Origin: Inia geoffrensis
Taxonomy: Eukaryota > Chordata > Mammalia > Artiodactyla > Iniidae
Length of the DNA stretch: 64,000 bases
Assembly: GCA_036417435.1 (NCBI GenBank)
Contig: CM070915.1
Coordinates: 80,105,799-80,169,798, forward strand
Direction: 5' to 3'
A program made the position numbers and the translations under genes. The notes under the pieces were generated by a model that did not search any database, was not told the DNA's origin, and saw nothing but the letters and a program-made list of their open reading frames with translations. Of the stretch, positions 24,401 to 39,400 are shown piece by piece; the stretch's first letter is position 1, and every line of letters begins with the position of its first letter.

Positions 24401-27400
24401 TAATTTCTACAATAACCACTGGAAGAACAGAAACAAGGAAAAGAATTGAGAATGGCCATTTCAAAAGTAGGCAAGAAAGGAGAAACACTTGTAAAGATAG
24501 AAACAACAAGATAAGATGATTTTACACCTGAACGCATCAACACGTTGTACAATAAATGTCCATGGACTGATGCCCTAGCAGGCAGGCCAGGGAGGATTCT
24601 CAGGGCCCAGCACCGGCTGGCGCACTGCACGCACCGCACGCAGGGAGGTATGGGAGTGGCCCAGCAGGTCCAGGGCTGAGATGCCCAATAGCGCTCCTCC
24701 AGTCAGGGTCATGCTTTTGTCCGGTGTACCCAGCAGGGAGGAGCCAGCCCACCTGGAGCCCTGGGGTGGGGTGGGGGCCGGATGGCCAGCTGTGTGTCCA
24801 GGACCCAACCTGCTGCTGGAAGTGTGCTTTCACACAGGGGGACTGAGCACATGCAGGTAAAACACACTGGGCAACAGAATGCAGGTTTCTCACCGCTGAA
24901 GGCAAGAACTACAAGCATAGAAAGGATGAAATGTGAAAAACACCCTGCAGTGTTGGAACAGAACTGGAGACGATGGTATAAACTCATGGTGTGGGATGGA
25001 TGATGGACGGAAGAGAAGGAAAGAGGGAGGGAAGAAGGCAGGCTAGCTGTACAGATGTGACACCTGGGCTAAAACTATAAAGAAAAAGTGATAGAACACA
25101 AAAGAAATGCTCCAGATGTTAATTACCATTGCTGGGGAAAGGGAACACAGCGATGGGATGAGTAGGCGCACACAGAAGTTAAGATAACATTCTGTTCCTA
25201 TGACAGATGATGTTCATGCTACTATCATCACATTATCATGCTTCCTAACACGTATTCTACACGTGAAGGTACTCTCAACACGGCACCTCAAGAGCCTTCA
25301 CTTCAAGTTCTAGTACTCGTATGAACCTAAGACTCATAGTGGAAATTATTTCCTCTCACTTCCTTCTGTGAGTCAGGCAGAGCACATCATTTTGATTTAT
25401 TTGCTTTAAACAACCATGCTCAACCACAACTGTCTGTTCCCGTACAGACATCCTTGTTCCTCAAAGAAAAACCTCCTCTTCATGAATATACATCCTTTTA
25501 ATCTCACCAATGTACCTTAACCCTAAAGAAAAATGTTAATTCAAAGAGAAATAATGACTTTCTTATCACCAAATAAGGATTCAGCTGAAATATGACTACT
25601 GAAGCAATTATTAAAACCCTCACCTCTATCTAGGCTAGTACATAAAGGTTCTTAAGGAAAGGTCCATTCAAAAGAGAAAAACAACATGAGATAAACTGTT
25701 TTAGACTTTCCGCTAAACAAAGGTCCTTTTGTTGTTGTTGTTTTAACATTCTCCTGACTATATATTTATAGGTTATGTAAGAATAAAATGACTACTTTAA
25801 CTTACCATTCCACTGGAATTATTTATTCCATTCATATTAATTTTGGTTACAAATCTAACTGATGGAGGTGCTTCTGGGTATTTAGGTCCACATTCTACTT
25901 TCAGGCTATATATTCTGTTTTCATAATTTGTCTGGAAGGCAAAAATAATAATAATGATATTGAAGTGCTAATCAAGAGGGAAAGTACAATATAAATGTAC
26001 TTAATATTACCACTTGTATGATCAAGAATTTACTTTTCTACCAATTTATTTGATCTATATGGCTAGAAAAAACGCAGCAAGCACACTTAAAAGTAGAGAT
26101 TTTACAAAATTAAATAATTCTACAAAGTAATATCAAAATGATCAGAACTTGTTTTTGTGGTACAGACAATGCCTATAACAAATTAAAAGGAAAAAAAAGA
26201 CCACTTAAATTCAGATTTTACTAAAAAGTCCATATTGTGGCTTGACCTGTGTCACACATATATAAAGATTAGGGTTCCCATTTTTCCAGGACAATTCTGT
26301 TTATTCTTACTGCTGTGTATTAATTATACTTCATTTCATTCTCAAAAGGGTCTGGCTGGACAATATATTATATGGTTACCCCATTTATACAGCAATCAAT
26401 ATATCTTCTGGTATAAACACCATATTATACCATTGTCCAGCACTAGAACAATTAATTCATGCCTCTTGTTAGTTACATTTACATTACTACTTCATTAATT
26501 TTGTTGTCCATTAAACTCCACTATCTAAATTCAGAGATACAACAGCCAACTTTTATTTTTCCACATCATTTAAAAACAGGGTTTCTTAATCGAGAAGTTG
26601 AACATTACCATATTATAAAATAGCCATTTTAAAGCTACCAGACTTAATGCTTTTAGATTTTTCAAGGCTTACTTTCATGCCTATAATTAACTCTTCTTTA
26701 TCCTTATGGCTTCTGTTCACTAGGTAAACTTATTAGTGTTCAATTAAAACAAGAAAGTAAAAAAATAAATGGAAGTGACAAATACCTGTTGATTCCTGTA
26801 TAAACATGGGAAAAAAGAAGTTAACCATCTATAGATTTCACTTACCCCAACTGATCCACAGCTTCCTCTCCCTTAAGTAAGAGTTCTCCCAAGTGGAGGT
26901 CAGGTCTGGGTTATTAAACTACCGTAATTTAAAATGTATACAACAATCTTATACATATATTATTAAATATTTCAATATTTTTAAAAAGAAACAGCTGGAT
27001 AAAACTCATCCAAGTTTAACAGCAAACATATATTAATAATATGCCCAGGACCTGGAGAGGTTTAAACAGGACTAAAGGTCAAGGAAATCATCTGGTCTGT
27101 CGTTCTCCAATCACATGCACAGCAGCCTCTCTAGAAAACTTGTGTTAAAAATAATAATTTTTTTTTAATGATACAAATGAACTTACATACAAAACAGAAA
27201 CAGACTCACTGACATAAAAAGCAAACTTATGGTCACCAAAGGGGAAAGTGGCAGCGGGAGGGGTAAATTAGGAGTTTGGAGTTAACAGATACACACTACT
27301 ATACATAAAATAGATAACCACAAGGACCTACTGTAGAGCACAGGGAAAACGATACTCAATATTTTGTAATAACCTACCAGGGAAAAGAATCTGAAAAAAA

Positions 27401-30400
27401 AAAGATACACATGTATGTATAACTGAATCACTTTGCTGTGCACTTGAAACTAACACAACATTGTAAATCAACTATACTTCAATAAAAAAAGAAAGGAAAA
27501 AAAATTTTTCTTAAATAGCCCCTGAGAAATTCCATACTGTTAAAAATACTCAAAGTACATGGAAACAACTAGAACTCTCATACTTTGCTGGTTGTAGGGA
27601 ATGGTATAACCATTTTGGAAACAATATGGCATTTTCTTATAAAGATAAATAAGCACACACCTCCCCTACCAAATAGGAATTCCATTCCTAGGCATTTTAT
27701 CCAAGAGAAATGGAAACAAACCTATGTTTACAAGAAGACTTGTAATCACAGCAGCTTTACTTGTAATGGGCAGGGAGTACTGTGATCAGGAGAAGCGATA
27801 AGAACACTGTGGCATCTCTGTGAAGCACACCACTACCCACTTCGTGGAACAACACAGCTGATCCCGAGACATTATATGCCAAGTCAAAAGAGGCAGGCCT
27901 CTAAGCACACACACTGCACGATTCCATTGGCACAAAGTCCTATAACACACAAGACTACTCCAGGGGGTAGGGAGTAGCGACTGGGGCAGGGCAGAGAGGA
28001 GCACAGGGAATTTCTGGCGACACAGACACGTTCTGTATCTCGACATGGGTGCAGGTAACAAGCTCCATTTGTCGAAAATCATGGTAATATCTATGCATTT
28101 CACTATATGCAAATTATACCTCAATCTAAGCTAGCCTACAATGATTAAACATCCTAACTTTTGGTACCTTGGATTAATTTCATCACCCCTGAATTTTAAA
28201 TTAACAGCCAAGTCTTTCTGTTGTCTAACAAAAGAGTGACAGAAAAGAGAGTAGTAAAAGGAATTAATGTTTATTAATTATGTACTACAGATACTCTCTT
28301 ATTGTCTAATTATTAATTCAATTCTCAAAACTTCTAAAGTAAGTATACATATAAGGAAACTTGGAAATGTTACTAAACATCTAATGCTAAAAAATACTGC
28401 TTAGAAAATTTAATACACAAACATATATGGAAAAACAAAATCGCTAATTATATAAATCCAAATAAATAGTGGAAAAACATAAAAAACCAGGGATCTTAGT
28501 AACATATAAAAAACCGAGAAACAACTAACCAAGTAACAGAATGCTGAGGTAGGAATTCTCCTATTACCCTAAAGCTGGGGACATAATTGTTCTGAATCTG
28601 GCACCTTCCAAAGAAAAACCAACTAAGCCGAGATGCCGCCCCTGCAGGTTTTATTAAAAGGCAGCTGAGCATCTGAATGAGTGCTGGGACCGCCCACTCT
28701 CACCCAGCCCCCCAGGCCTCAGCAGGCGGGGAAGCCTGGCTGGAAAGCCTGGCTGGAAGGACAGGGCCTCTCAGGGGTGCCTCCCGCTCCATAGGAAGGG
28801 GAAGGGGCTCCAAGACAACCCCCCCAACCCCCCCAGCAGAAAGCGGCAGGGGGCGGCATCCTGTCTCTGCGCCCCCTGCAAGCAGGCCTAGCCCCATCCG
28901 ACCCTACAGCAGCCTTGGCTCCCACTGGGCACAGCAACCCAGCGAGCTTCCTGTGGTTCAGTGACACCAGGAAACAGCTAGTTCGGGGGTCCTGCTGATG
29001 ACCCCAACCGGGTGAGACTTGTGAACTAGGTTACAGGGCAGCCCACAAAATCATGGGGGGTCTTATGCACAAACTCCAAAACACTCTTAAAGTTTAAAGT
29101 CTCTTAGAGGTAGCGACTAGAGAAAAACCAAATGTAAATCATTTCGAATGTATACTCCACCCAGTTCAGACTGTCCAATCTTCAAGCTGTTCATTAGATA
29201 AGAATGCTCATAAATTATAAGCACTTACTTTTACCCAAAAGACCATGGTGATACTGTTCACAGGCAGTGAAAATCAAGGTTTTCATTACAAATACCAAGT
29301 TATAAAACATCAAGAATTCTAACTATCAGGATTTTATTTCCTTCCTCACATGTCTTATGGAAAAATCAGAGCACTGGAGGGAAGAGGGAACTTGTTAGTT
29401 TAGCAGAGTGCACGAATTCTGCAAAGGAATACCACAAAATGCAAAACATACATTAATTCATTCTCTAAAGTTAACATTGCTAATTACCTGACCATTTTTC
29501 TTTTATAAAAAATAAAGAGGAAATCTAAACTCTACCTAACAGCAAAACAGTTGAAATGCTCCCATCACAGGCAGCAAACAGTATACAAAACCAAAGACTA
29601 GAAAAAACTTCATATTTGTGTTCTTTCCAACAAGTCAAAAAACATACAATACATATTTCCAAGAGTCACTGCAGGGTGCGCAGTAAATGGGGCCTTTGAG
29701 TAAGGAATGCAACACAGAAAAAAATTTCCCAGTCTGAAAAGATTTTGAGTAAAGATAGAAAGTCATAAACTTGAGAACGACCTAAGAATAAAACAACAGG
29801 TCTGTTGCCAGCAATGCTAGAAAACATGCAAGAATCAGCCTCGTCTACATATTTTATAGATGAAAACATGGAGGCCAGAACATTTCCATGGCGAGTCAAC
29901 TGTCATTGGCCAACAGCAATGTGCACTCAACACAAACCAATTTAGAAACCCTGATGACACACACAGCGGGTTAGTAACATGTTACATCAAAATACACTCT
30001 TTGCTCTTCCCAAATACCCCTCCATTTCCTCACCTTTTCTCCTCTCTATCTGGAATGTTCTCCATCCCCATCACCACCTTCTGAAATCCTACCAGCCAGT
30101 CCTTTAAGGCTCATTCCAAAGGCAACTTCCTCCACTGTTCAGCTTTCCTCAATTATTCCAGCTAGAAGAAACATATTCTAAAGTCCCGCAGTGAACTTTC
30201 TCTGCCATATTCAGAATCTATCATTTGTGTTCATTTCTTCTCCTCTACTCAACTGCAAACACTTTGGCAGCAATGATTGTATCAGTCTTTTCCCCCCAAT
30301 CCTCCAGAAAATCAAGCATCAATAAATGTATACAAAATAAGTAAAAGGTGAGGAAGTGTTTCAGTTAAAGTTATAATTATTTATTTTAATATCAATATTA

Positions 30401-33400
30401 TAAAATAAAATGCTTACTCTAAAGTGACAATAAATATTAATAGAAAAAAATATGTAATTTATAGCACTGACCCTTGGTGGCCCAATAATCATGCCTGTCC
30501 ACCTTGTAAGTGTCATATCTTCATCATCTTCCAGGCCCCAGCTAACCGTACCATCGCCTACTCCTTTTTGTCCTTCTTCAAGTTCTTCCAACAAGCGAAA
30601 ATTACGAGGAACTTTAACGCCTATACAAAAGAATGTCAATGTAAATGTAAAAAGCTCATAATTATAAGGGCTACACATATTCAAATTCAGCTTTTCCCAA
30701 ATTAACCTTTAAAAATTATTTCCCAAAAAGACAAAATTCCCTTTAAAAAGCATTCTGCCCCCAAAAATGCTGAATCTAAAAACCCTTCAAAATGAAAACG
30801 CTAAAGTAAGCACTGTTCCAAACATTAACAGCAGTACAGAACATATATATAAATTCCTAAGCAATCAGTTTTAAACTGACATAAATCAATCATAAGGGAA
30901 TCATCGTGATTTTTTTCCATAACTGAGATTCCTGTTCCTCAGCCAAGAACACGACATCGAATAAACAGGCGTGACCAGAAAGTCCATAAAAGCTCCATTT
31001 CATTAGCATATACTCTCCAGTAATCTTCAAAGAAGAGAATTATGTTCCATCTGTAAAAACGCACTAAGAGATACTATTTTGAGAATGCTGACCCCACCCT
31101 CGGTCCTGAGCCAGTCTGCTGGCTGCCTAATAACCAGGGGGCCCCGTCTCCCCGCGTCAGCAGGCTGGAGGCTGGAGAGCCAGCCTCCTGGTGGATGTTT
31201 CCTAAGACACGTCCTTCTCATCTAGGCCCAACCCAGCAACAGTTTCACAATCCAACAGCCCTTCTCACACCTCCACTTCTTTAGACCTCCTCATTCTACT
31301 TATTTCTAAAATCTTACCACAGAAATGTTCCTCTCCGCCTAGAACCCCCAGCCTTTCGCAGTCCCTACTCCCTCACTCTCACTGAACCTGGTCTTTGCCA
31401 CCATTCTGACCTCCAACCCCTGGAACCAACCATGATTTGTGCGCTTTATCACAACCTGTCCTAGGATCACTGGCCTGGCCTCTCCAGAGGATGGACCCTG
31501 TGGTTTTCCGTGTTCTCAACAGCGTCTAGCATGAAACACCCTCCAGCCCCACTGCACAAGTCTTGGAAAAAATCAGGACCCTCTCCTTCTGGCTCTGGAG
31601 CACTGCCTCTCTCCCTCCCTCCCTCCCTCTCACATGCTAGCACACACACAATCATGAGGCCGGAAAAAAAGTGACATCTCTTTTAAAGCGACTGTCATTT
31701 TGTATAACTTATCTCTCTTGCTGAAACTAAAACATCTCTTTCAGTTACTAATTTGTAGTAATGCTTCTGGACAAATAATGGAAAGCCAATAAGTACTGTA
31801 ACTTAAAAACACTAGCCACGGGGCTTCCCTGGTGGTGCAGTGGTTAAGAATCCGCCTGCTAATGCAGGGGACACGGGTTCGATCCCTGGTCCGGGAAGAT
31901 CCCACATGCCACAGAGCAACTAAGCCCGTGTGCCACAACTACTGAGCCTGCGAGCCACAAGTACTGAAGCCCGTGCGCCTAGAGCCCGTGTTCCGCAACA
32001 AGAGAAGCCATTGCAATGAGAAGCCTGCGCACCGCAATGAAGACCCAACGCAGACAAAAATAAAATAAATTATACATTAAAAAAACCTAACTACTTTATG
32101 TACTGTGCTTCATAAAAAAGGCTTGAAAATCTTGGGCCACAGAAACATGGGGCTGTTATAAATCACAAAAACAAGTGTACTCATTATTACAACTACAATA
32201 ACTAGTAATAACCATTTGTTCAGGATAAACTGTGTGCTATTTTAAATAAATTATCCCATTTGATCCTAAAAGCACTCATTTTACAGTTATAGAAACTGAA
32301 GTTTGGAAGAGTAAATGACCTACCCAAGGTCACACAGTTACAAGCAGCAGATCCAGCATTAAAACCCAGTTTCTAGACCAAAGTCACTCTCTTAACCGGT
32401 GGGTTATACAGCGAGCCATCCCGGCAGCATCGTGGGCGCTGCCCAAGGCCAGCTCCCAGGGCCGCTGCCTCCCAGACAGGGGCCCCGGCCCCGTTTTCTC
32501 ATCTATAAAAGGGAGACCACGGTGGCTTCTGCTCCAAAGAACCATTGTGAAAATTAAACAAGGTAATCTATCTTAAACAGAATAAATGTTGACTATGACC
32601 AGTTTAGTGTCCATATTAAATAAAATTACAAAAAACTTCCATTCACCTCCATCTATGTTTTGGGAGAATTCAAGCTCTCTGTACAGTCCTGAAGGTTGGC
32701 CCCCAGGAAACAGTCCCCTGAGCTCTAAGTTTCTATGCACATAACACTGGGACAACTGCTCTTCCCTGCAGCTGCACAGTCAGAATCTCCACCATCTATT
32801 GCTACTGACTTGCTTTTTAAAGGCTTCTTAAAGGACCCTGATTACCCTTACCATTATGAAGTCATTCCCGAAGGCAAATTCTAAATTTGTGTTGAATTTT
32901 GTTGCCTCCTTTTTATAAACAATTCAGTCAGGTGAGCTTTATGCGCATCCAAAACTACGAAGTAAACAATGTAAAAGTAATGTTTCTTTTTACATAAGTG
33001 CCATAAAAGTGATAAACCTAGTGACTGCTAAACTTTTCACCATTTCTCTATGCTGCATTCTGGGGAAACAGTTCTAAGATTAATGGATCAGTTATTGGCA
33101 ATGTTAACATTTAAAAGATTATAGCAGCTAAGATTATTTTGTTTTTAAAGTATAAGACTCAAAACAAACACCAGTGAGCTATATTTTTAAATTCAGGGCT
33201 AGAGTACTCTGGTTTTATTTCAACCAACCACTAATGTCTGTGAAGAGAAAACACCACGAGATGGGGATGTTGGTCTGTGAGTGTTGCAGTGTGTACATAA
33301 GCTGCCCTCTGGATCTCTTGCCATGTCTGAGCCACCTTCTACTAGTTCTGCTTGCCTTTTTCCTATGTGTGTATATGTGTGCATGTTGTTATTACTGTTG

Positions 33401-36400
33401 TTGTTTAATAGTTTTAAATACTTTAATCCCTTAGTCTGGGATCTTCATTAAAAGAAAAAAAACCTCAGAGACCATCCAGTCCAAAACCTAACTCTTTAGA
33501 GAAAAGAAAATTCTCACCAGGAAAAGTTAGGTGATAATCCTAAAGTCACTTAACTACCAGTTAGTTACCAAACCAAGTCAAAAACCCAAGTCTCCAGGCA
33601 TCCACTAATCTAGTCTCCTCCTTACTACATTACAATGAACCTCCATTCATAAGACGTAAGACCCAAAATAATATTATTCAAAAGCAAAATGCTGAATGCA
33701 AACAACCTAGAAAACATGCTTCCAGTTTTTAACCTCAAGGCTATCCGATTTCTAATAACGTACCTTTAATTCCCACAATACCAAAAGTAACGGCATAAAC
33801 ACTGCCAAATAAAAACTAGAATGAGTCTTGAAATGCTGTTTATTAGGAACATAGATTTCCCAATTATAACTCATAAATATTTTTACCTTTTTCAGTTATA
33901 AAGAAAAAAGCCCAAATAAAACCTTAAACAGTAATAAATCTGTCAACCTATCCACACAAACGTTAAGAAATGACAGCAAAGCAAATTTAACATCACTTTA
34001 CAACCAACCATCTAAATTAAGAAAGCTCTGATAACACTAAAAAAAAAAAAAGATGAGGTGGTACAGTTTTGAAGAGGGCCAGGTGAATTCCAGTTCTACA
34101 CTCTGGGATGTAGAAAACCCAAAAATAAATAACTATGAACATTTCAGTGTTATTTCTTTTCAGATTACTTTCCATATATAGTAATATATGGTTTCTGTGT
34201 TTTTTCCCAAATGATATCATGACTCATAATTTTGTAACTTGCTCTTTTCCTCACTTACAAACATGTTTCTATATAAGCATAATCAAGTACCATTTTTAAA
34301 TGTCCTGGCGAATAATATTAGTCATGTTGGGGAACAGGGTGGGCAAGACTTCACTGGACACCCTTTCACACTATTTGACCAGGTGAAACATCATCACCTA
34401 CAGAAATGAAAGGAAAATCCCCATACAAACAGAATGAATTTCTTCCATCTTATCTGCTTTCCAGCCCTATGTAGCTGGTCCTCACGAACACCCGGTTCCC
34501 TGCACTACACGCCCAGAGTGGCGGTGGTAGGTTAGGGGAGGGAGTGTCGGGGCGCCCAGCTTACGGGCCGGCCAGGCTGCGTAACTGCCCCCGCAGAGTT
34601 CTCTTAGGCACTTGGGCTTCTGTCACCATTCGACACACCTGAGGAGGCACGCTGCTAAGATGGAACTCCTGAACAGTCCCACTTGTAATCTGAGTGCTTG
34701 CTTCCCGTCCCACTCTGGGAGTTCGGAGTCCCCGCAAACTCCCAGCAGGCTGACTTAGTTAAAATGGACATATTTATTGAGCACCTCCTATGTGACAGAC
34801 ATTTGCTAAAAGCTTTACAGGCAGAAGCATTAAATTTTACCTTATGTTGTTTTAACATCACCATTTCACTAAGTAAGAAAATTAAGGCTTAAACTACTAG
34901 GTTGGGCCACATGGGTGAAACTGCTGATGTTCAGGCATCTCTGTGATCAACAGAAAGTGATTTCACAAGGTTCACCCTAACAACATGGAGAGCGAGTGGG
35001 GGAGGCGAGGAGGGAACAAGTCCCAAAGCCCAAGCTGCCCGCCAGCCATTACTCTCACTCCCTCCCCTTAGTCCCGGATGTCACGCACATCCCTGGCCCT
35101 GCAAATCTGATGGGAGGAGGAACACGTCATGACCAGCTGTGGGGTCAACCGCCAAAAATAAATCCTGCTCCGAACGCTGGTAAAAAGAGCCTTTCCATAT
35201 ATCACACACCTGGGTATGCGCAAAGGAAAATATTTCCCTACCCAGGGAAATAATATAACTGTCATTTTATATTTTTCAAAGTACTTTCCCATACAGTCAT
35301 CTAACTGAATAAGGGAAATATCTTTAGAGGTATGATGGGCAGATATATCCACATTTTCACAAAGATCAAAGACATGAAGTAACTCACTCAGGATCATGGC
35401 AAGCCAGTAGCTGAGTCAAAAGTGAAATTCACATTTCTCAGCATGAGTACAACTGTTTCCATTACTGTATACTGCATACTTCAGAAAATAAAAAAGCAGG
35501 GAAACTTCAGAATGTGTACGACTTAAAATACACATTTTTCAAAATATACACATTGTTGAAATTCACTATATAAACAAAAACATCATAAAGAGAGTTTTAA
35601 AATTCAAGTCTAAGAAACAGGGACTTACCTTCTGATTTTGCATTGCTTAAAATTATATATTAACAGAAGCATTTATAAAAGCTCTCTGTGAATAATATTT
35701 TCTTATTTTTCAGAAATTTAAGACTCGAATATTTGTTTGGTTTTAACATTCTTTTCTTCCTTAATGGGATGAAACAAAATTAGGAAAACACCACATGTAG
35801 AGGAACATCCATTAGGCATCAAAGCACTGGGAAACCTATTTGATCATATCCATTACTTCTACATTAATTCATCCCTTCACTCAATACACCTCTGACTACC
35901 GGATGTAGTTACTATGCTAGGCACTTGATACCAGGAGGACCAAAACCTTTGTTTGCCCTCAAGAAGTTTACAGTCTATGAGAGGAGGACAGTTAAAGAGA
36001 TAGAACAACACAAAGTAAAACATCCTCTGGGGACACCTAGGAAGGACAACCAACCCCGAAGAACGGACAAGGAAGGTCTCCTTGAAGAAGAAACTCTCCA
36101 GGTATAACATAAAAGAAACCATTCAGGGGGAGAGTAGGTGAAAATATTCAGGAAGTCAGTGGGGAAAATTAAAAAACATAAGCAAAGAATGTCAAAAAAC
36201 TGAATAAACAGAGCAATCTGCCTACATGAGAAACTCACTGCAAATACATAACTTCTCCTCAAACTAATCCACAGATTCTTACAATTTAAACTGAAATTCC
36301 AATAGCACTGTTCTTGGAACAGGACAAAGAGTCCTAATATTCTTATGGAAAACTTAAGGGGCACGAGTTTGGAGAAAACTTTTAAAGAAAAAGAAAACAG

Positions 36401-39400
36401 AGGGGATAACTTCCCTAGATATTAAGACTTCCCCATCAGCCAAAGAAAGTAATTAAGATAATGTGAAGTCAGTGCAAGAATCGACAAACTAATGAAAAAG
36501 AAAGCCCCCAAACAGATACATGCACGTATGAAAACAGGATATGCGATAAAGGCAGCATTAAGAGTCGGCAGGGGGACTTTCCTGGCAATCCAGAGGTTGA
36601 GACTTTGCGTTCCAAAGCAGGGGGTGCAGGTTCGGTCCCTGGTCAGAGCTAGGATCCCACATGACTTGTGGCCAAAAAACCAAACCATAAAACAGAAGCA
36701 ATACTGCAATAAATTCAATAAAAACTTAAAAAAAAAAAAAAGAGTCAGCAGGAATCCACACTAAAAGAGGACCAATCTTGAATCATGTACCAGAAAAATA
36801 TATATGTTATTATTTTGGTTTAAAGAACATTAGCAGAAAACTGGCAGTCTGAACAGGGCCCAGAGATAAAAGTTCGGTATCAAAGTTAATTTCTTGATTT
36901 TGATAATTATATTGTCAAGTAAGAGAACGTCCTGGATTTCAGTACACACACAGTGAAGTATTTAGCAGCGAAGAGGGACATGTCTATAACTTATTCTCAA
37001 ATGGTTCATTAAAAAAAATGTGTCTGTGGCGGTGGGCGGGGGGAAGAGGGAATGAAAGAGTACACACGCAAGCACATGCAAAAATGTTAAATACTAGCAT
37101 GGGGTAGGATTTCCTCATACTGTTCATGTAACTTTTCTGTAAATCTGAAATTATTTCAAAACAAAAAAATAGGGAAAGAATGGACTGGACTGTTCAGTAA
37201 ATGATGTCAGAAAATTTTATCCACATGGAAAAATAAATTAGATCCCTATCTCACAGCATACATGAAAATCAATCCTAGGCATATTAAATGCCTAAATGTG
37301 AACAGCAAAACATAAGACTTTAGGAAAATATATGATATCCTCCGACCTTGGGATATAAGAAAGGATTTCTTTTAAAAAAAGCACAAACCAGAAGATGGAT
37401 AAACTTGACTAAAATTTAAAAACCAACTTGACAAAAGAGCCACAAACTGTTATGAGTAACATAACCAGAAAATATCAGCATCCAAAATATACAAAGAATT
37501 AATCCTATGATTCAAAAAGGAAAACAAAATAGTGAATAAGGAGGTTCACAGGAGTGGAAACAGGGATGTACAATAAACATATAAAAAGGGTTCTCAACCT
37601 CAACAGTAATCAGGGGAAACATGAATTAAACCATAATGACTCTCCACCAGACTGACAAATATTAAGTCTGGCAATACTTGGTTTGACGAAGATGTAGAGA
37701 TGGAGGCTCATTCACTGCTGAGGTTGGCATAAACTGGTACAACTCTGGGAGGACACTGGTAACATTCACGGAGATCCTGGCAAAGCGTTGGAGGAAGGTA
37801 GGAACGCTCACTTACCATGATTTCTAATCGTGAAAATTTAGAAACAACCTAAGCATCACATAGTATAATCCATGACAGAATACTGTTGCAATTAAAATGA
37901 AAGAATTGGAGCTACAAGCATCAACCAATGCTAAAATTTTACAAACATGTTGTTCAGTAAGTGTACAGTTGCAGTTTTACAAGGTGAAAAGGATCTGGAG
38001 ATTGGCTGCACAACAAAGTGAATACATGATATTGCTGAACTGTACAGAGGCAGTTAAGACAGTAAACTGTATGTTACATACACTTTACCATAATTAGGAA
38101 GAAAAAATTAACCAAAAAAACCCCACAAAGCTATGTACCAACAGACCTTTACTATACTCCTCCTGAGTACACACATATCTAGCAAAGGTATAAAAATGTT
38201 TGTGGAATATACTCCTTAATCAGGATAGTGATCACCTCTGGGCAAAGAGAAAGGGGCCTAGTACTTGGAAGGGTCCTGGTAATGTTTCGTTTCTTCAAAA
38301 AACAGAAAACCTGGGCTTCCCTGGTGGCGCAGTGGTGGGGAGTCCGCCTGCCAATGCAGGGGACGCGGGTTCGTGCCCCGGTCCGGGAAGATCCCACATG
38401 CTGCGGAGCAGCTGGGCCCGTGAGCCATGGCCGCTGAGCCTGCGCGTCCTGAGCCTGTGCTCCGCAACGGGAGAGGCCACGACAGGGAGAGGCCCGCGTA
38501 CCACAAAAAAAAAAAAAAAAAAACCAAAAACCAGAAAACCTGAAGCAAGAATAATTTATTAGCGGTTGAGAGAGCTGTGGGTGGGTGCATGTGTATTCAT
38601 GCATTTTTCTGGTGTTTAAAAATCTTTCATCTAAAAAGAGAAGGAGAAACAGTACCTAAACAAGGAGAGAAAGAATGGTGGGCAAAGGTGTGGGGAGAGC
38701 AGTTGAGGATAAATGAGCAAAGAGCCAGAAACTGCCTGGAAGGACAGGTGTGCTTGCATATCCAGACTTCACCTGCGGTGGTGAAGACCAAGAGAGGGGT
38801 TTAAGCACAGACTTCAAGGACAGGAGGGCAGAGGGGAGAACAACATCGGCTGTGATGAAAGAGCAATCAGGGAAAAAAACATTAAATGCCTCCACTAAGA
38901 AAAATGTGGTTCGCTTTATTGTTGTAATTCTGTGATTTTATTTATTTCCAATAACCAAAACTAAACATCAAGCGAAAGCTAGAAACTGTGCTAGGCCATG
39001 GGATCTCACACTGACAGTCCCAGCCCTCATGGGGCCGACAGCCTATCACGGCAGCAAAACACAGAAATCACAGCTTATGAGAGGCACTTAGATGACAAAA
39101 GCAACAGGAAAGTTTCCTAAAGTAGTAGTTTTGCTCTACCACAAAACTAGACAGGTGACTTTGGGCAAAGTGTCTTTTTCTTCCACTGTGCGTACTTTGA
39201 TGTAAAATGCGGGACTAAATTGCATGAGCCCACCCCAACCCAGCTCACTGACCCGCACATAGAAGCCTACTTCAGGAGGGGTCCGGCTGGACTGGAGAGA
39301 AAGGAGAAATCCTGTCCCCAGGTCTCTGCCCCACCTCCATCCCAGGTTCAGAACCCTTGCGGAACCACGTTATTCCTAAAGCTCCTCCCAAGTTTAGGGT

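Noticed and set aside
18269..30620. Processed UBE2V1 or UBE2V2 pseudogene
   Set aside because: Exons are separated by introns with GT/AG sites, there is no poly(A) or retrocopy structure, and the frame is intact.
38179..38604. 141-residue and overlapping frames
   Set aside because: All arise from one CHR-1 SINE; the same '[14 protein letters not shown]'-type translation recurs at every CHR-1 copy.
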